From NCBI GenBank assembly GCA_963770505.1, contig CAVYPR010000001.1, positions 186,001 to 250,000 of the forward strand: 64,000 nucleotides of DNA, given 5' to 3'. Both the position numbers and the translations under genes were made by a program. The stretch comes from CAVYPR01 sp963770505. Lineage in GTDB: Bacteria; Actinomycetota; Acidimicrobiia; Acidimicrobiales; RAAP-2. Every line of letters begins with the position of its first letter. Within the stretch, counting starts at the first letter, position 1. The notes beneath the pieces were generated by a model. The model worked only from the letters and a program-made list of their open reading frames with translations. It was not told the DNA's origin and ran no database searches. This document shows, in pieces, positions 16,412 through 24,267 of this stretch.

Positions 16412-18468
16412 GCGGGCCTACTGGCCGCACTGGAGCTTGTCGTACCAGGGGGGACGGCCGGCGGGAGGGCGGCGCCGGCCCGTGCGTCGACCGCCGAGGC
16501 CAGCTGGGCGTGGCGGCCCAGGCGAGCCAGGTCGGGGAGGAAGCCCGGGGCGATCACCCTGCCGGCGGTGACGCTGAAGTGCACGCCGTCGCTGCAGCGC
16601 ATGGCCACCCCGTCGACGGTGCCGGCGTAGGCGCCCCCGGGGTCGATCACCTTGGACAACGGGTAGACCGACGCCGCCGGGGACGCCGAGGCCACCAGTC
16701 CCAGGAGGCGGTCGTAGTCGGTCACCCGGCCCGGTGTGTCCTCGGGCACCGGCGGGCCCCCGCTGCTGATGGTCGAGTCGTAGTAGGGCGAGGTGAGCAG
16801 CACCACCCGGGCCCCGCCCGAGGAGAGGATGCGCACCCCGGTGGTGAGCTGGGACACGAAGAAGCGGTCGAACGCCGGGTCGCCGATGGAGGTCCACGAG
16901 CCGTCGTAGTCCTGGTCGAAGAGGTCGGTGCGGGCCAGGTAGACGACCACCTGGGGCCGGTACTGCGCCACGTAGTGCCGCCACAGGTCGAGGAGCGCCG
17001 AGGGGTCGCCCTCCCGGCACGGCGGGCCGGGAGGGTTGCGGTAGAGGAGGAAGCGGAACTCCGAGTCGGTGGTGACGGCGCAGCCGGGATGGCCCTCGTT
17101 GACGAGCTGGACCCCGTAGCGGGAGGCCTCGGGGGCGAGCGTCGCCCCGAGGCTCCCGGCCATCGAGTCGCCCACCAACAGGACCCGGACCGCGGGGCCC
17201 GCGGGGCGCGCGGCGCCCCGTTGGGTGGCGGGAGGCGGGGGCGAGGTGGAAGCGGCCGGCGAGAGGAACAGGGTCGAGCAGGCCACCAGGGCCACCGAGA
17301 GGCCGGCGGCAGCCGGGGCCCCGAGCAGGGCTCGCCAGCCGGGGAAGGCCCCGCGGCGGATGGGCGCCTCCACCAGATGGTACGAGAGGGCGGCCAGGCC
17401 GACGGTGACGGCGGTCCGCACGGCGAACAGCGGCCACTGACCGAGGTGCAGGCGCGAGCCGGTCAGGACCAGGAGCACCGGCCAGTACCAGAGATAGGCG
17501 CCGTAGGAGACGGTGCCCACGTAGCGCAGGGGCCGAAGCGCCAGGAAGCGGGAGGTGGGCGCGGCGGGGGAGAGCACCACGCCCGCCACCACGGCGGCGG
17601 CGGACGCCGAGGCCAGCAGGAAGCCGCCGTGGAAGGCCAACGTCGAGCCCTCTGTGACGAGATGCCAGACGGCGGCCGAGCCCACCAGACCGACCGCGCC
17701 GACCAGCGCGCCGAGCCGGCGCGTGCGGGCCGACCGACCGGCGAAGAGGGCCAGCGCCACGGCCAGGGAGCCGCCGAGGAGTACCGCCTGGGCGCGGGCG
17801 TCGGTGCCGTAGTAGGCGCGGTTGGGGCTGGCCCCCGCCGGCGTCAGGTGCCACATCCAGGCGACCGACGCCGCGGCCCCCACCACGCAGATCGCCCCCA
17901 GCGTGTACAGCCGCCGCCTGCGGTCGGCCCCGGCGTGGCGTCCCCGGCGGCCCATGACCGCCAGCACCACCAGCGGCCACACGAGGTAGAACTGCTCCTC
18001 GATCGCCAGCGACCACGTGTGCAGGAGCGGCGAGGGCGGTCCGCTGGCGGCGAAGTAGCCGGCGTTGCCGGCCACGAAGTGCCAGTTGGCCACGTAGCCG
18101 ATGGTGGCGGCGGCATCGGGGACCGGGTCGGCCCACGGCAGGAGCGACGGGGAGAGGAGGTGGACCACCCCGAGCGCACCGACCAGCACGAAGAGCGCGG
18201 GCAGGAGCCGCCTGGCCCTGCGCCCCCAGAAGCGCAGGAGCTTGAGCGTGCCCGTGGCGTCCACCTCGGCCAGGAGCAGGGAGGTGATGAGGAAGCCGGA
18301 CAGGACGAAGAAGGCGTCGACCCCGTAGTAGCCGCCGGGGATCCACGTAAAGCCGTTGTGGTAGGCCATGACGGCGAGCACGGCCAGCGCCCGGACGCCG
18401 TCGAGAGCCGGCATCCTGGGCAGCTGGGGCGCACCCGGGGCGCGCTCGGTCAACCGCTCGGGATCCAC
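16357..18468 (-). CDS. OafA/YrhL-type acyltransferase with C-terminal SGNH domain
   Basis: Residues about 20-380 are an acyltransferase-3 domain with around ten membrane segments: PALDGVRALAVLAVMAYH, GVDAFFVLSGFLI, FWGRRARRLLPAL and SLAIEEQFYLVWP. From about 430 an extracytoplasmic SGNH hydrolase-like domain follows, with GDSMAG (block I) and DGVHFS (block V, Asp-x-x-His). Such fusions O-acetylate or otherwise acylate envelope glycans. GTG at 18468 is chosen; ATG at 18414 is possible. As read, the C-terminus runs 55 bases into the opposing GT2 gene, but one extra base in the G6 run at 16448-16453 would end it at 16418 with a more natural tail. Confidence 0.85.
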   Translation of the reverse strand: MDPERLTERAPGAPQLPRMPALDGVRALAVLAVMAYHNGFTWIPGGYYGVDAFFVLSGFLITSLLLAEVDATGTLKLLRFWGRRARRLLPALFVLVGALGVVHLLSPSLLPWADPVPDAAATIGYVANWHFVAGNAGYFAASGPPSPLLHTWSLAIEEQFYLVWPLVVLAVMGRRGRHAGADRRRRLYTLGAICVVGAAASVAWMWHLTPAGASPNRAYYGTDARAQAVLLGGSLAVALALFAGRSARTRRLGALVGAVGLVGSAAVWHLVTEGSTLAFHGGFLLASASAAAVVAGVVLSPAAPTSRFLALRPLRYVGTVSYGAYLWYWPVLLVLTGSRLHLGQWPLFAVRTAVTVGLAALSYHLVEAPIRRGAFPGWRALLGAPAAAGLSVALVACSTLFLSPAASTSPPPPATQRGAARPAGPAVRVLLVGDSMAGSLGATLAPEASRYGVQLVNEGHPGCAVTTDSEFRFLLYRNPPGPPCREGDPSALLDLWRHYVAQYRPQVVVYLARTDLFDQDYDGSWTSIGDPAFDRFFVSQLTTGVRILSSGGARVVLLTSPYYDSTISSGGPPVPEDTPGRVTDYDRLLGLVASASPAASVYPLSKVIDPGGAYAGTVDGVAMRCSDGVHFSVTAGRVIAPGFLPDLARLGRHAQLASAVDARAGAALPPAVPPGTTSSSAASRPAYGTASAGALPSPARSRR

Positions 18469-18528
18469 CGCGTCAATGCTGGCACACGGGCTCCACGACC
18501 CCCCGCCGCGTCCCGGGGTGGACCCCGG

Positions 18529-18546
18529 GAGAACGAGCCGGTTCTC
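18529..18546. promoter_or_regulatory. inverted repeat next to the -10 of the sugar-nucleotide operon
   Basis: GAGAAC and GTTCTC are perfect inverted six-mers separated by six bases, ending directly against the TATACT box. The position suits a repressor or activator site. The GAAC...GTTC core resembles LexA-type boxes in sequence but not in spacing, so no regulator is assigned. Confidence 0.45.
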
Positions 18547-18552
18547 TATACT
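18547..18552 (+). promoter_or_regulatory. -10 element for the CDP-sugar operon
   Basis: TATACT is one of the best -10 hexamers in the window and lies 82 bases before the ATG at 18635. There is no recognisable -35; the adjacent inverted repeat may take its place as an activator site. Confidence 0.55.
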
Positions 18553-18634
18553 TGGCCTCCGTGCCCGCCGCCTGCCAGCGACCCCATCGCCGGCCCGGGC
18601 GGCGGGCGTGGTGGCGAGCGGCGGGCGGCCCGGG

Positions 18635-19405
18635 ATGCGCGTCCTGATCCTGTGCGGCGGGAAGGGCACCCGCGCCTACCCGCACACCCTGGAGCTCCCC
18701 AAGCCGCTGATGCAGGTGGGAGACGTCCCCATCCTCCGCCACGTGATGGAGATCTATGCCCGCCAGGGCTTCTGCGACTTCGTGCTCTCCGCCGGCTACC
18801 GGGCCGACCTCATCGGCGCCTTCGCCACCGAGCTCCCGCCCGCCTGGGAGGTCGAGGTCGTCGACACCGGGGAGGAGACGGGGACCGCCGGGCGGGTCAC
18901 GGGGTGCGCGGACCTCCTCGGGCCCACCTTCATGGTCACCTACGGCGACGGCCTGGGCTCGGTCGACCTCGGGGCGCTCCTGGCCTTCCACCGCGGGCAC
19001 GGCGGTGCCATGACGTTGACCGGCGTCCCCCTGCCCTCCCCCTACGGCACGATGGAGTGGGACGAGACCGGGCGGGTCAGCCGCTTCATCGAGAAGCCCA
19101 GGCTCGCCGACCACTGGATCAACGCGGGCTTCTTCGTGCTGGAGCACCGGGCCCTCGACCGGTGGTCGGGCGACGACCTCGAACGCGAGGTGATGCCCGC
19201 CATGGCCGCGGCGGGAGAGCTCTATGTCTACCGGCACACGGGCTTCTGGCGGTCGATGGACACCTACAAGGACGCCCTCGAGCTCAGCGACCTGTGTCGC
19301 GAAGGAGAAGAACCGTGGACGAAGGACTTGCCGGGACCCGGGTGCTCGTCACCGGGGCAACGGGCTTCATCGGCTCCCACCTCACGAGGCGCCTGGCCGA
19401 CCTAG
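18635..19405 (+). CDS. Glucose-1-phosphate cytidylyltransferase-like nucleotidyltransferase
   Basis: The protein matches RfbF-type sugar nucleotidyltransferases along its length: LILCGGKGTRAYP (nucleotide binding), PKPLMQVGDVPILRHVMEIY, VDTGEETGTAGRV, MVTYGDGLGSVDL, FIEKPRLADHWINAGFFVLE and GFWRSMDTYKDALE. RfbF makes CDP-glucose from CTP and glucose-1-phosphate; the exact sugar here is inferred. The family normally ends near an APWKVW motif, here EEPWTKD. This protein then continues about 28 residues, overlapping the next gene by 91 bases. The start is the ATG opening MRVLILCGG. Confidence 0.82.
   Translation: MRVLILCGGKGTRAYPHTLELPKPLMQVGDVPILRHVMEIYARQGFCDFVLSAGYRADLIGAFATELPPAWEVEVVDTGEETGTAGRVTGCADLLGPTFMVTYGDGLGSVDLGALLAFHRGHGGAMTLTGVPLPSPYGTMEWDETGRVSRFIEKPRLADHWINAGFFVLEHRALDRWSGDDLEREVMPAMAAAGELYVYRHTGFWRSMDTYKDALELSDLCREGEEPWTKDLPGPGCSSPGQRASSAPTSRGAWPT
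19301..19310 (+). promoter_or_regulatory. ribosome binding site of the epimerase/dehydratase gene
   Basis: GAAGGAGAAG lies four bases before the GTG at 19315, inside the coding region of the preceding gene, and fixes this start. Confidence 0.6.
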
Positions 19406-20292
19406 GGGCGCACGTCCATGCCCTGACGAGCACCGTCTCGTCGGTCTACCCCGTCCGCCTCCTCGACCTACGCGACCGCATCACCCTCCACGGTGCCAAC
19501 CTCAACGACGGGGGGGCCATGGAGTCCCTGGTGGGGGAGGCCCGGCCCGAGATCGTCTTCCACCTCGGGGCGTACACCCACGTGGGAAAGTCGTGGGCCC
19601 GTGTCGACGAGTGCATCCAGACCAACGTGCACGGGACGGTGGCCCTCCTGCAGGCGCTGGCCCGGACCGACTACCGCCGGTTCGTCTACACCAGCACCAG
19701 CGAGGTCTACGGCGACATCGACGTCCCGTTCCAGGAGGACGCGGCGGTCGACCCGCTCTCGCCCTACTCGGTGAGCAAGTACGCCGGCGAGCGGTTCTGC
19801 CGGATGCTCCAGCGCGGACGGGGCTGGCCGGTGGTCGTGGTGCGCCCCTTCAACGCCTACGGCCCGGCCCAGAGCCCCGACCGGGTGATCCCCGAGATCA
19901 TCGTCCGCGGCCTGCGCAAGCAGCGGCTGGCCATGACCGAGGGTCTCCAGACCCGGGAGTTCAACTACGTGGACGACCTGGTGGGCGGCTTCCTGCTGGC
20001 GGCCACGGTGCCGGGGGTCGAGGGCGAGGTCTTCAACATCGGCGGGGGCGACGAGGTGTCGATGCGCGAGGTGGCCCGGACCATTCTCGACCTGATGGGC
20101 AACCCGGTCGAGCCGGAGTTCGGCGCCCTGCCCGCCCGGCCGACGGAGATCCCCGCCATGCGCAGCGACCCGTCCAAGGCCCGCGCCCGGCTCGGACTCC
20201 CGCCGTTCCGGCCGCTGGCCGAGGGGCTCGAGCCGACCATCGCCTGGTACCGCGGCGAGCTGGGGCGCGACGGCTCGCAGTTCGTGGCGTGA
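19315..20292 (+). CDS. NAD-dependent sugar-nucleotide epimerase/dehydratase
   Basis: This 325-residue extended short-chain dehydrogenase has the NAD-binding VLVTGATGFIGSHL (about 9-22), FHLGAYTHVGKSW, the catalytic TSTSEVYG and YSVSKYAGE (Tyr-x3-Lys), VRPFNAYGPAQSP and a C-terminal RPTEIPAMRSDPSKAR segment. It fits the group of 4,6-dehydratases and 4-epimerases acting on nucleotide sugars, and probably uses the product of the preceding nucleotidyltransferase. The GTG start has a strong ribosome binding site. The tandem membrane genes begin 13 bases after its stop. Confidence 0.9.
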   Translation: MDEGLAGTRVLVTGATGFIGSHLTRRLADLGAHVHALTSTVSSVYPVRLLDLRDRITLHGANLNDGGAMESLVGEARPEIVFHLGAYTHVGKSWARVDECIQTNVHGTVALLQALARTDYRRFVYTSTSEVYGDIDVPFQEDAAVDPLSPYSVSKYAGERFCRMLQRGRGWPVVVVRPFNAYGPAQSPDRVIPEIIVRGLRKQRLAMTEGLQTREFNYVDDLVGGFLLAATVPGVEGEVFNIGGGDEVSMREVARTILDLMGNPVEPEFGALPARPTEIPAMRSDPSKARARLGLPPFRPLAEGLEPTIAWYRGELGRDGSQFVA

Positions 20293-20305
20293 GCGGCTCC
20301 TAACG

Positions 20306-22354
20306 ATGGCCGCCGTGGGGGGGTCGAGCGCCACCCTGGCGCCGCCGACCGACCCGTCACCGGGGTCGCCGGGGATCTCGCCGGCCGACGGCGGGCGGCC
20401 GACCCGCCGCGGATGGGGGACGCCGGCTGTGCTGGCCGCCTCGTTCGCCGGCTACCTGGCCCTCTCGGTGCTCGTGTGGTGGGGCGCCTGGTCCACCCAC
20501 CCCACCTCGGTCACCACCTGCGGCTGCGGCGACACCTCGCTATTCCTGTGGTTCCTCGAGTGGCCCGCCTACGCCATGGCTCACGGCCACAACCCCTTCT
20601 ACTCGACGGCCCTCTTCCATCCCCAGGGCATCGACCTGTTGTCGAACACGAGCGTCCTCGCCGTGGGGATCCCGCTCGCCCCGGTCACCTGGCTCTTCGG
20701 GCCCGTGGCCACCCTCAACGTGGCCTCGACGCTCGCCCCGGCGCTCTCGGCCCTCTCCATGTGCTGGCTGCTGCGGCGGTGGGTCCGCTGGGCTCCCGCC
20801 GCCTTCCTCGGCGGCCTGGTCTACGGCTTCTCCCCGTTCGTCTTCGTGAACCTGGCCGGTGCCCACCTGATGGCCGCCGTCCTCGTCCTGCCCCCGTTGA
20901 TGGTGGCCTGCCTCGACGACCTGCTGGTGCGCCGGCGCCACCGGCCGGTCGTCTCGGGGGCGGCGTTGGGGCTGCTGCTCACGGTCCAGTTCTTCGTGGG
21001 CACCGAGGTCCTGGCCATGGTCGTGGTCATGATCGGCGTCGGCATCGTGCTCGTCGTGGCCTACGCCGCCGTCTTCGCCCGCGCCGAGCTCGCCGCCCGC
21101 GCCCCGCACGCCCTGGCCGGCCTGGGGGTGGCGGTGGGCGTGTCCGCCGTGCTGCTCGCCTACCCGGCCTGGTTCGCCCTGGCCGGGCCGGCCCACCTGT
21201 CCGGTCTGGTCTGGCCGAGGATCGCGCGGGCGAGCGGGGGCATCACGCTCGGTGACCTGTGGCAGGTCAATGCGATGACGACGCTGCAGCACCAGATGAG
21301 GGTGATCGGCGGCTACCAGGGTCCGGCCCTGCCCCAGCCTGCCTACCTGGGTTTGGGGACCCTGGTGGTCCTCGGAGCGGGGCTGGTCGTCTGGCGACGG
21401 GACCGCAGGCTCTGGCTCTTCGGGGCGCTCGGCGTCGTGGCGGTCGTGTTCTCCCTCGGCCTCAAGGCCTACTGGACGCCGTGGCGGGTGGTCGAGCATG
21501 TGCCGCTGGTCCGCAACGTGGTGGCCGGGAGGTTCGCCTCGCTCACCGCGCTGTGCGCGGCCGTGATGCTGGCCGTCATCGTGGACCGCACCCGGCGGTC
21601 GGTGGCCGTGCGCGTCGAGGGGCGGTCGACGGGAGCAGGACGCCACGCCGGTGCGGGCGGGACGCGGGGCCGGCACCGGTGGGCCCGAGCGGCCGGCGTG
21701 CTCGGCGCCCTGGCCGTGGCGGCTCTGGCCGTCGTCCCGATGGCCGGCGACGTGGCCGGCAACGTGCCCCTCACCACCACGGCGGTCACGCTCCCGGCCT
21801 GGTTCGCCGACGTCGGCCCGCACCTGCCCCCGGGCCAGGTGGTGCTGGCCTACCCCGCCCCGTTCGCCCTGCAGCAGTCCGCCGAGGGTTGGCAGGCCCA
21901 GGACGGCCTGGCCTTCGCCATCGTGGGTGGTTCGGGGCCCGAGAGCCTGCCCAGTCGGGCCGGGCCGGAACGGGCCGGCCAGGCCGTCATCAGCGCCGTC
22001 TCCTTCTCCCTCTCCGGGCCGCCGCCCGCCGACGTCGCCGACGTCGACGCCGTGCGGAGCGCACTGGCGGGGTGGGGGGTGACCACCATCGTCGTGCCGG
22101 ACCCACGTGGGCTGCCCCGCTACGAACAGGGGACCGATCCTGCGGCCGCGCTGGGGCTCTTCACCTTGGCCGTCGGCCGGGCCCCCTCCTTCGTCGACGA
22201 CGCCTGGGTGTGGACGGGGGTGCGCCGGCCCGGGCCGCGCCGAGCGATCGGTGCCGACGCCTTCGCAGGTTGCACTTCGACAGCGCGCGGGGACGGCGCG
22301 GCGCGCCTGGCGGTGCCGGCCTGCGTGCTGGCCGCGTCCCGACCGGCGGGATGA
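20306..22354 (+). CDS. Polytopic membrane protein, GT-C-like (paralogue A)
   Basis: The 682-residue protein has a Pro/Ser-rich cytosolic N-terminus (1-40), about eleven membrane segments and a C-terminal extracytoplasmic domain (about 490-682). In the first outer loop CGCGD is followed by WFLEWPAYAMAHG and then NPFYSTALFHPQGIDLLSN. Near the C-terminus are GCTS and PACVLA, each with a conserved Cys. The arrangement resembles GT-C glycosyltransferases that use polyprenyl-linked sugars, but function is unproven. Its stop overlaps the start of paralogue B as ATGA. A 97-bp block (21084-21180) is identical to part of paralogue C. Confidence 0.78.
   Translation: MAAVGGSSATLAPPTDPSPGSPGISPADGGRPTRRGWGTPAVLAASFAGYLALSVLVWWGAWSTHPTSVTTCGCGDTSLFLWFLEWPAYAMAHGHNPFYSTALFHPQGIDLLSNTSVLAVGIPLAPVTWLFGPVATLNVASTLAPALSALSMCWLLRRWVRWAPAAFLGGLVYGFSPFVFVNLAGAHLMAAVLVLPPLMVACLDDLLVRRRHRPVVSGAALGLLLTVQFFVGTEVLAMVVVMIGVGIVLVVAYAAVFARAELAARAPHALAGLGVAVGVSAVLLAYPAWFALAGPAHLSGLVWPRIARASGGITLGDLWQVNAMTTLQHQMRVIGGYQGPALPQPAYLGLGTLVVLGAGLVVWRRDRRLWLFGALGVVAVVFSLGLKAYWTPWRVVEHVPLVRNVVAGRFASLTALCAAVMLAVIVDRTRRSVAVRVEGRSTGAGRHAGAGGTRGRHRWARAAGVLGALAVAALAVVPMAGDVAGNVPLTTTAVTLPAWFADVGPHLPPGQVVLAYPAPFALQQSAEGWQAQDGLAFAIVGGSGPESLPSRAGPERAGQAVISAVSFSLSGPPPADVADVDAVRSALAGWGVTTIVVPDPRGLPRYEQGTDPAAALGLFTLAVGRAPSFVDDAWVWTGVRRPGPRRAIGADAFAGCTSTARGDGAARLAVPACVLAASRPAG
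21084..21180 (+). repeat. 97-bp block identical to 24955-25051
   Basis: Every base matches the copy in paralogue C, while flanking codons and the corresponding part of paralogue B have diverged. The block encodes the end of a cytosolic loop and a membrane segment (ELAARAPHALAGLGVAVG and on). It points to gene conversion. Confidence 0.9.
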
Positions 22355-24267
22355 GCGCACCCGGAGCACCCCCGGCGGCCGCGGCCGGCCGGGGCGGCGC
22401 CCCGAGGGCGGCCGGGGTCCTGGCCCTCTCCCTCGCCGGCTACCTGGCCCTGTCGGTGCTGCTCTGGTGGCACGCGTGGTCCACTCACCCGGCCGGGGTC
22501 TCGATCTGCGGCTGCGACGACCCGGCCCTGTTCCTGTGGTTCCTCGAATGGCCGGCGTACGCCCTGGCCCACGGCCACGACCCCTTCTACTCGACGGCGC
22601 TCTTCCACCCCCAAGGCATCGACCTCTTGTCGAACACCAGCGTGCTGGCCATCGGCCTCCCCCTCGCCCCGGTCACCTGGCTGTTCGGACCGGTGGCTAC
22701 GTTGAACGTGGCTTCCACCCTCACCCCCGCGCTCTCGGCGCTCACCATGTGCTGGCTGCTCCGACGCTGGGTCTCGTGGTCCCCGGCGGCGTTCGTGGGC
22801 GGCCTCGTCTACGGGTTCTCACCGTTCGTCTTCGACAACCTGGCGTCGGCCCACCTCATGACGGCGGCACTGGTGCTGCCACCGCTCATGGTGGCCTGCC
22901 TCGACGATCTGCTGATCCGCCGCCGGCACCGGCCGGCCGTCACGGGGTCGGCGCTGGGGGTGCTGCTGGCGCTGCAGTTCTTCGTCGGGACCGAGGTTCT
23001 CGTCATGGTCGTGCTGACCGCCGTTGTCGGCGTGGTACTGGTCGTGCTCTACGCCGCGCTCTTCGAACGCGACGAGCTGGTGGTCCGGGCCCCCGGCGCG
23101 CTGGTGGGGCTGGCCGTCGGCGCCGGTGTCGCCGCGGTGCTGCTCGTCTACCCCGCCTGGGTCGCCCTGGACGGGCCGGCCCACCTCTCGGGACTGGTCT
23201 GGCCCAGCATCACGCCGGGGTCGGGGGGCCTCGCGCTGAGCAGCCTGTGGCACCTCACCTACGGTGACGCCGCCCTGCTGCGGCTCTTCTCGGGCTACCA
23301 GGGCCCGGCACTCCCCGACGCCTCCTACCTCGGGCTCGGGACGCTGGTCGTGGTGGCCGTGGGCCTGGCGGTCTGGCACCGCGACCGCCGCCTGTGGTTC
23401 TTCGGGGCGCTGGGGGTGACCGTCGTCGTGCTCTCGTTCGGGCGCCAGTCCTACTGGACGCCGTGGCGGGTCCTGGCCCGGGTGCCGATCCTGGAGAACG
23501 CCGTCCCCGGCCGGCTGATGGCGGTGGTCACCCTCTGCGCCGCGGTGCTCGTGGCCGTCGTGGTCGATCGCACCCGCGCCGCCGTCGAAGGTGCCGGTGG
23601 CAGGCCACTGGCCGTGCTGGCCGCGCTCGGGGTCGCCGCGGTGGCGGTGGCGCCGACGGCCGTGGCCGAGCGGGGCAACGTGCCCTTCACCACCCGGGCC
23701 GTCACGTCGCCGCCCTGGTTTGCCGGAACGGCACGCCGGCTGCCGGCGGGCCAGGTCGTGCTCACCTTCCCCCCGCCCGCCGCCGGGGGCTCCGCTCTGT
23801 CCTGGCAGGCCGTCGACGGCCTCCGGTTCGCCCTGGCCACCGGCGCCGGTCCGGGCAGCGTGGCCCGGCGGGCCGGGGCCGAGCGGGCGGGCCAGGACCT
23901 GCTGGCCGCGGGCGCCACACCGCTGGCGCCGGCGCCGTCCGTCGGGCCGACCGAGGTGGCGGCCGTCCGCCGGGCGCTGGGCGGGTGGGGGGTGACCGAC
24001 GTGGTCGTGGCGGCCCCGGGCGGCCCCGTCGCCCCCTTCGGCCGACCGTCGTCGGCCGCGTGGGGGTTGGCCGTCCTCACCGCGGCCCTCGGGCGGCCCC
24101 CCGTCCCGTCCCAGGGCGCCTGGGTCTGGACGGAGGTGGGGACGGCCGGCCCCGCACTCTCCCTCCCGGCGTCCGCCTTCGCCCGCTGCACCTCGCCCGC
24201 CGTCTACGACCGGCCGTCCGCCATGGCCGTCCCGGACTGCGTGATGGCGGCGGGACGAGCGGCGTGA
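22351..24267 (+). CDS. Polytopic membrane protein, GT-C-like (paralogue B)
   Basis: The 638-residue protein has a short Ala/Gly-rich N-terminus (1-22), about eleven membrane segments and an extracytoplasmic C-terminal domain. It shares CGCDD, WFLEWPAYALAHGHDPFYS, PQGIDLLSN and LAPVTWLFGPVA with paralogue A, its closest relative over the N-terminal half. The C-terminal cysteines lie in ARCTSP and PDCVMA. The start overlaps the stop of A and the end overlaps C as GTGA, so the three are translationally coupled and made in similar amounts, perhaps as parts of one complex. Activity is unknown. Confidence 0.78.
   Translation: MSAPGAPPAAAAGRGGAPRAAGVLALSLAGYLALSVLLWWHAWSTHPAGVSICGCDDPALFLWFLEWPAYALAHGHDPFYSTALFHPQGIDLLSNTSVLAIGLPLAPVTWLFGPVATLNVASTLTPALSALTMCWLLRRWVSWSPAAFVGGLVYGFSPFVFDNLASAHLMTAALVLPPLMVACLDDLLIRRRHRPAVTGSALGVLLALQFFVGTEVLVMVVLTAVVGVVLVVLYAALFERDELVVRAPGALVGLAVGAGVAAVLLVYPAWVALDGPAHLSGLVWPSITPGSGGLALSSLWHLTYGDAALLRLFSGYQGPALPDASYLGLGTLVVVAVGLAVWHRDRRLWFFGALGVTVVVLSFGRQSYWTPWRVLARVPILENAVPGRLMAVVTLCAAVLVAVVVDRTRAAVEGAGGRPLAVLAALGVAAVAVAPTAVAERGNVPFTTRAVTSPPWFAGTARRLPAGQVVLTFPPPAAGGSALSWQAVDGLRFALATGAGPGSVARRAGAERAGQDLLAAGATPLAPAPSVGPTEVAAVRRALGGWGVTDVVVAAPGGPVAPFGRPSSAAWGLAVLTAALGRPPVPSQGAWVWTEVGTAGPALSLPASAFARCTSPAVYDRPSAMAVPDCVMAAGRAA

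Noticed and set aside
18529..18546. LexA (SOS) box
   Set aside because: The GAAC and GTTC half-sites are separated by six bases rather than the four of actinobacterial SOS boxes, and the downstream genes are for sugar nucleotides.
15538..19314. A very long plus-strand open frame upstream of the epimerase start
   Set aside because: It runs through the GT2, acyltransferase and nucleotidyltransferase genes in other frames. Only the part from 19315 has family motifs and a ribosome binding site.
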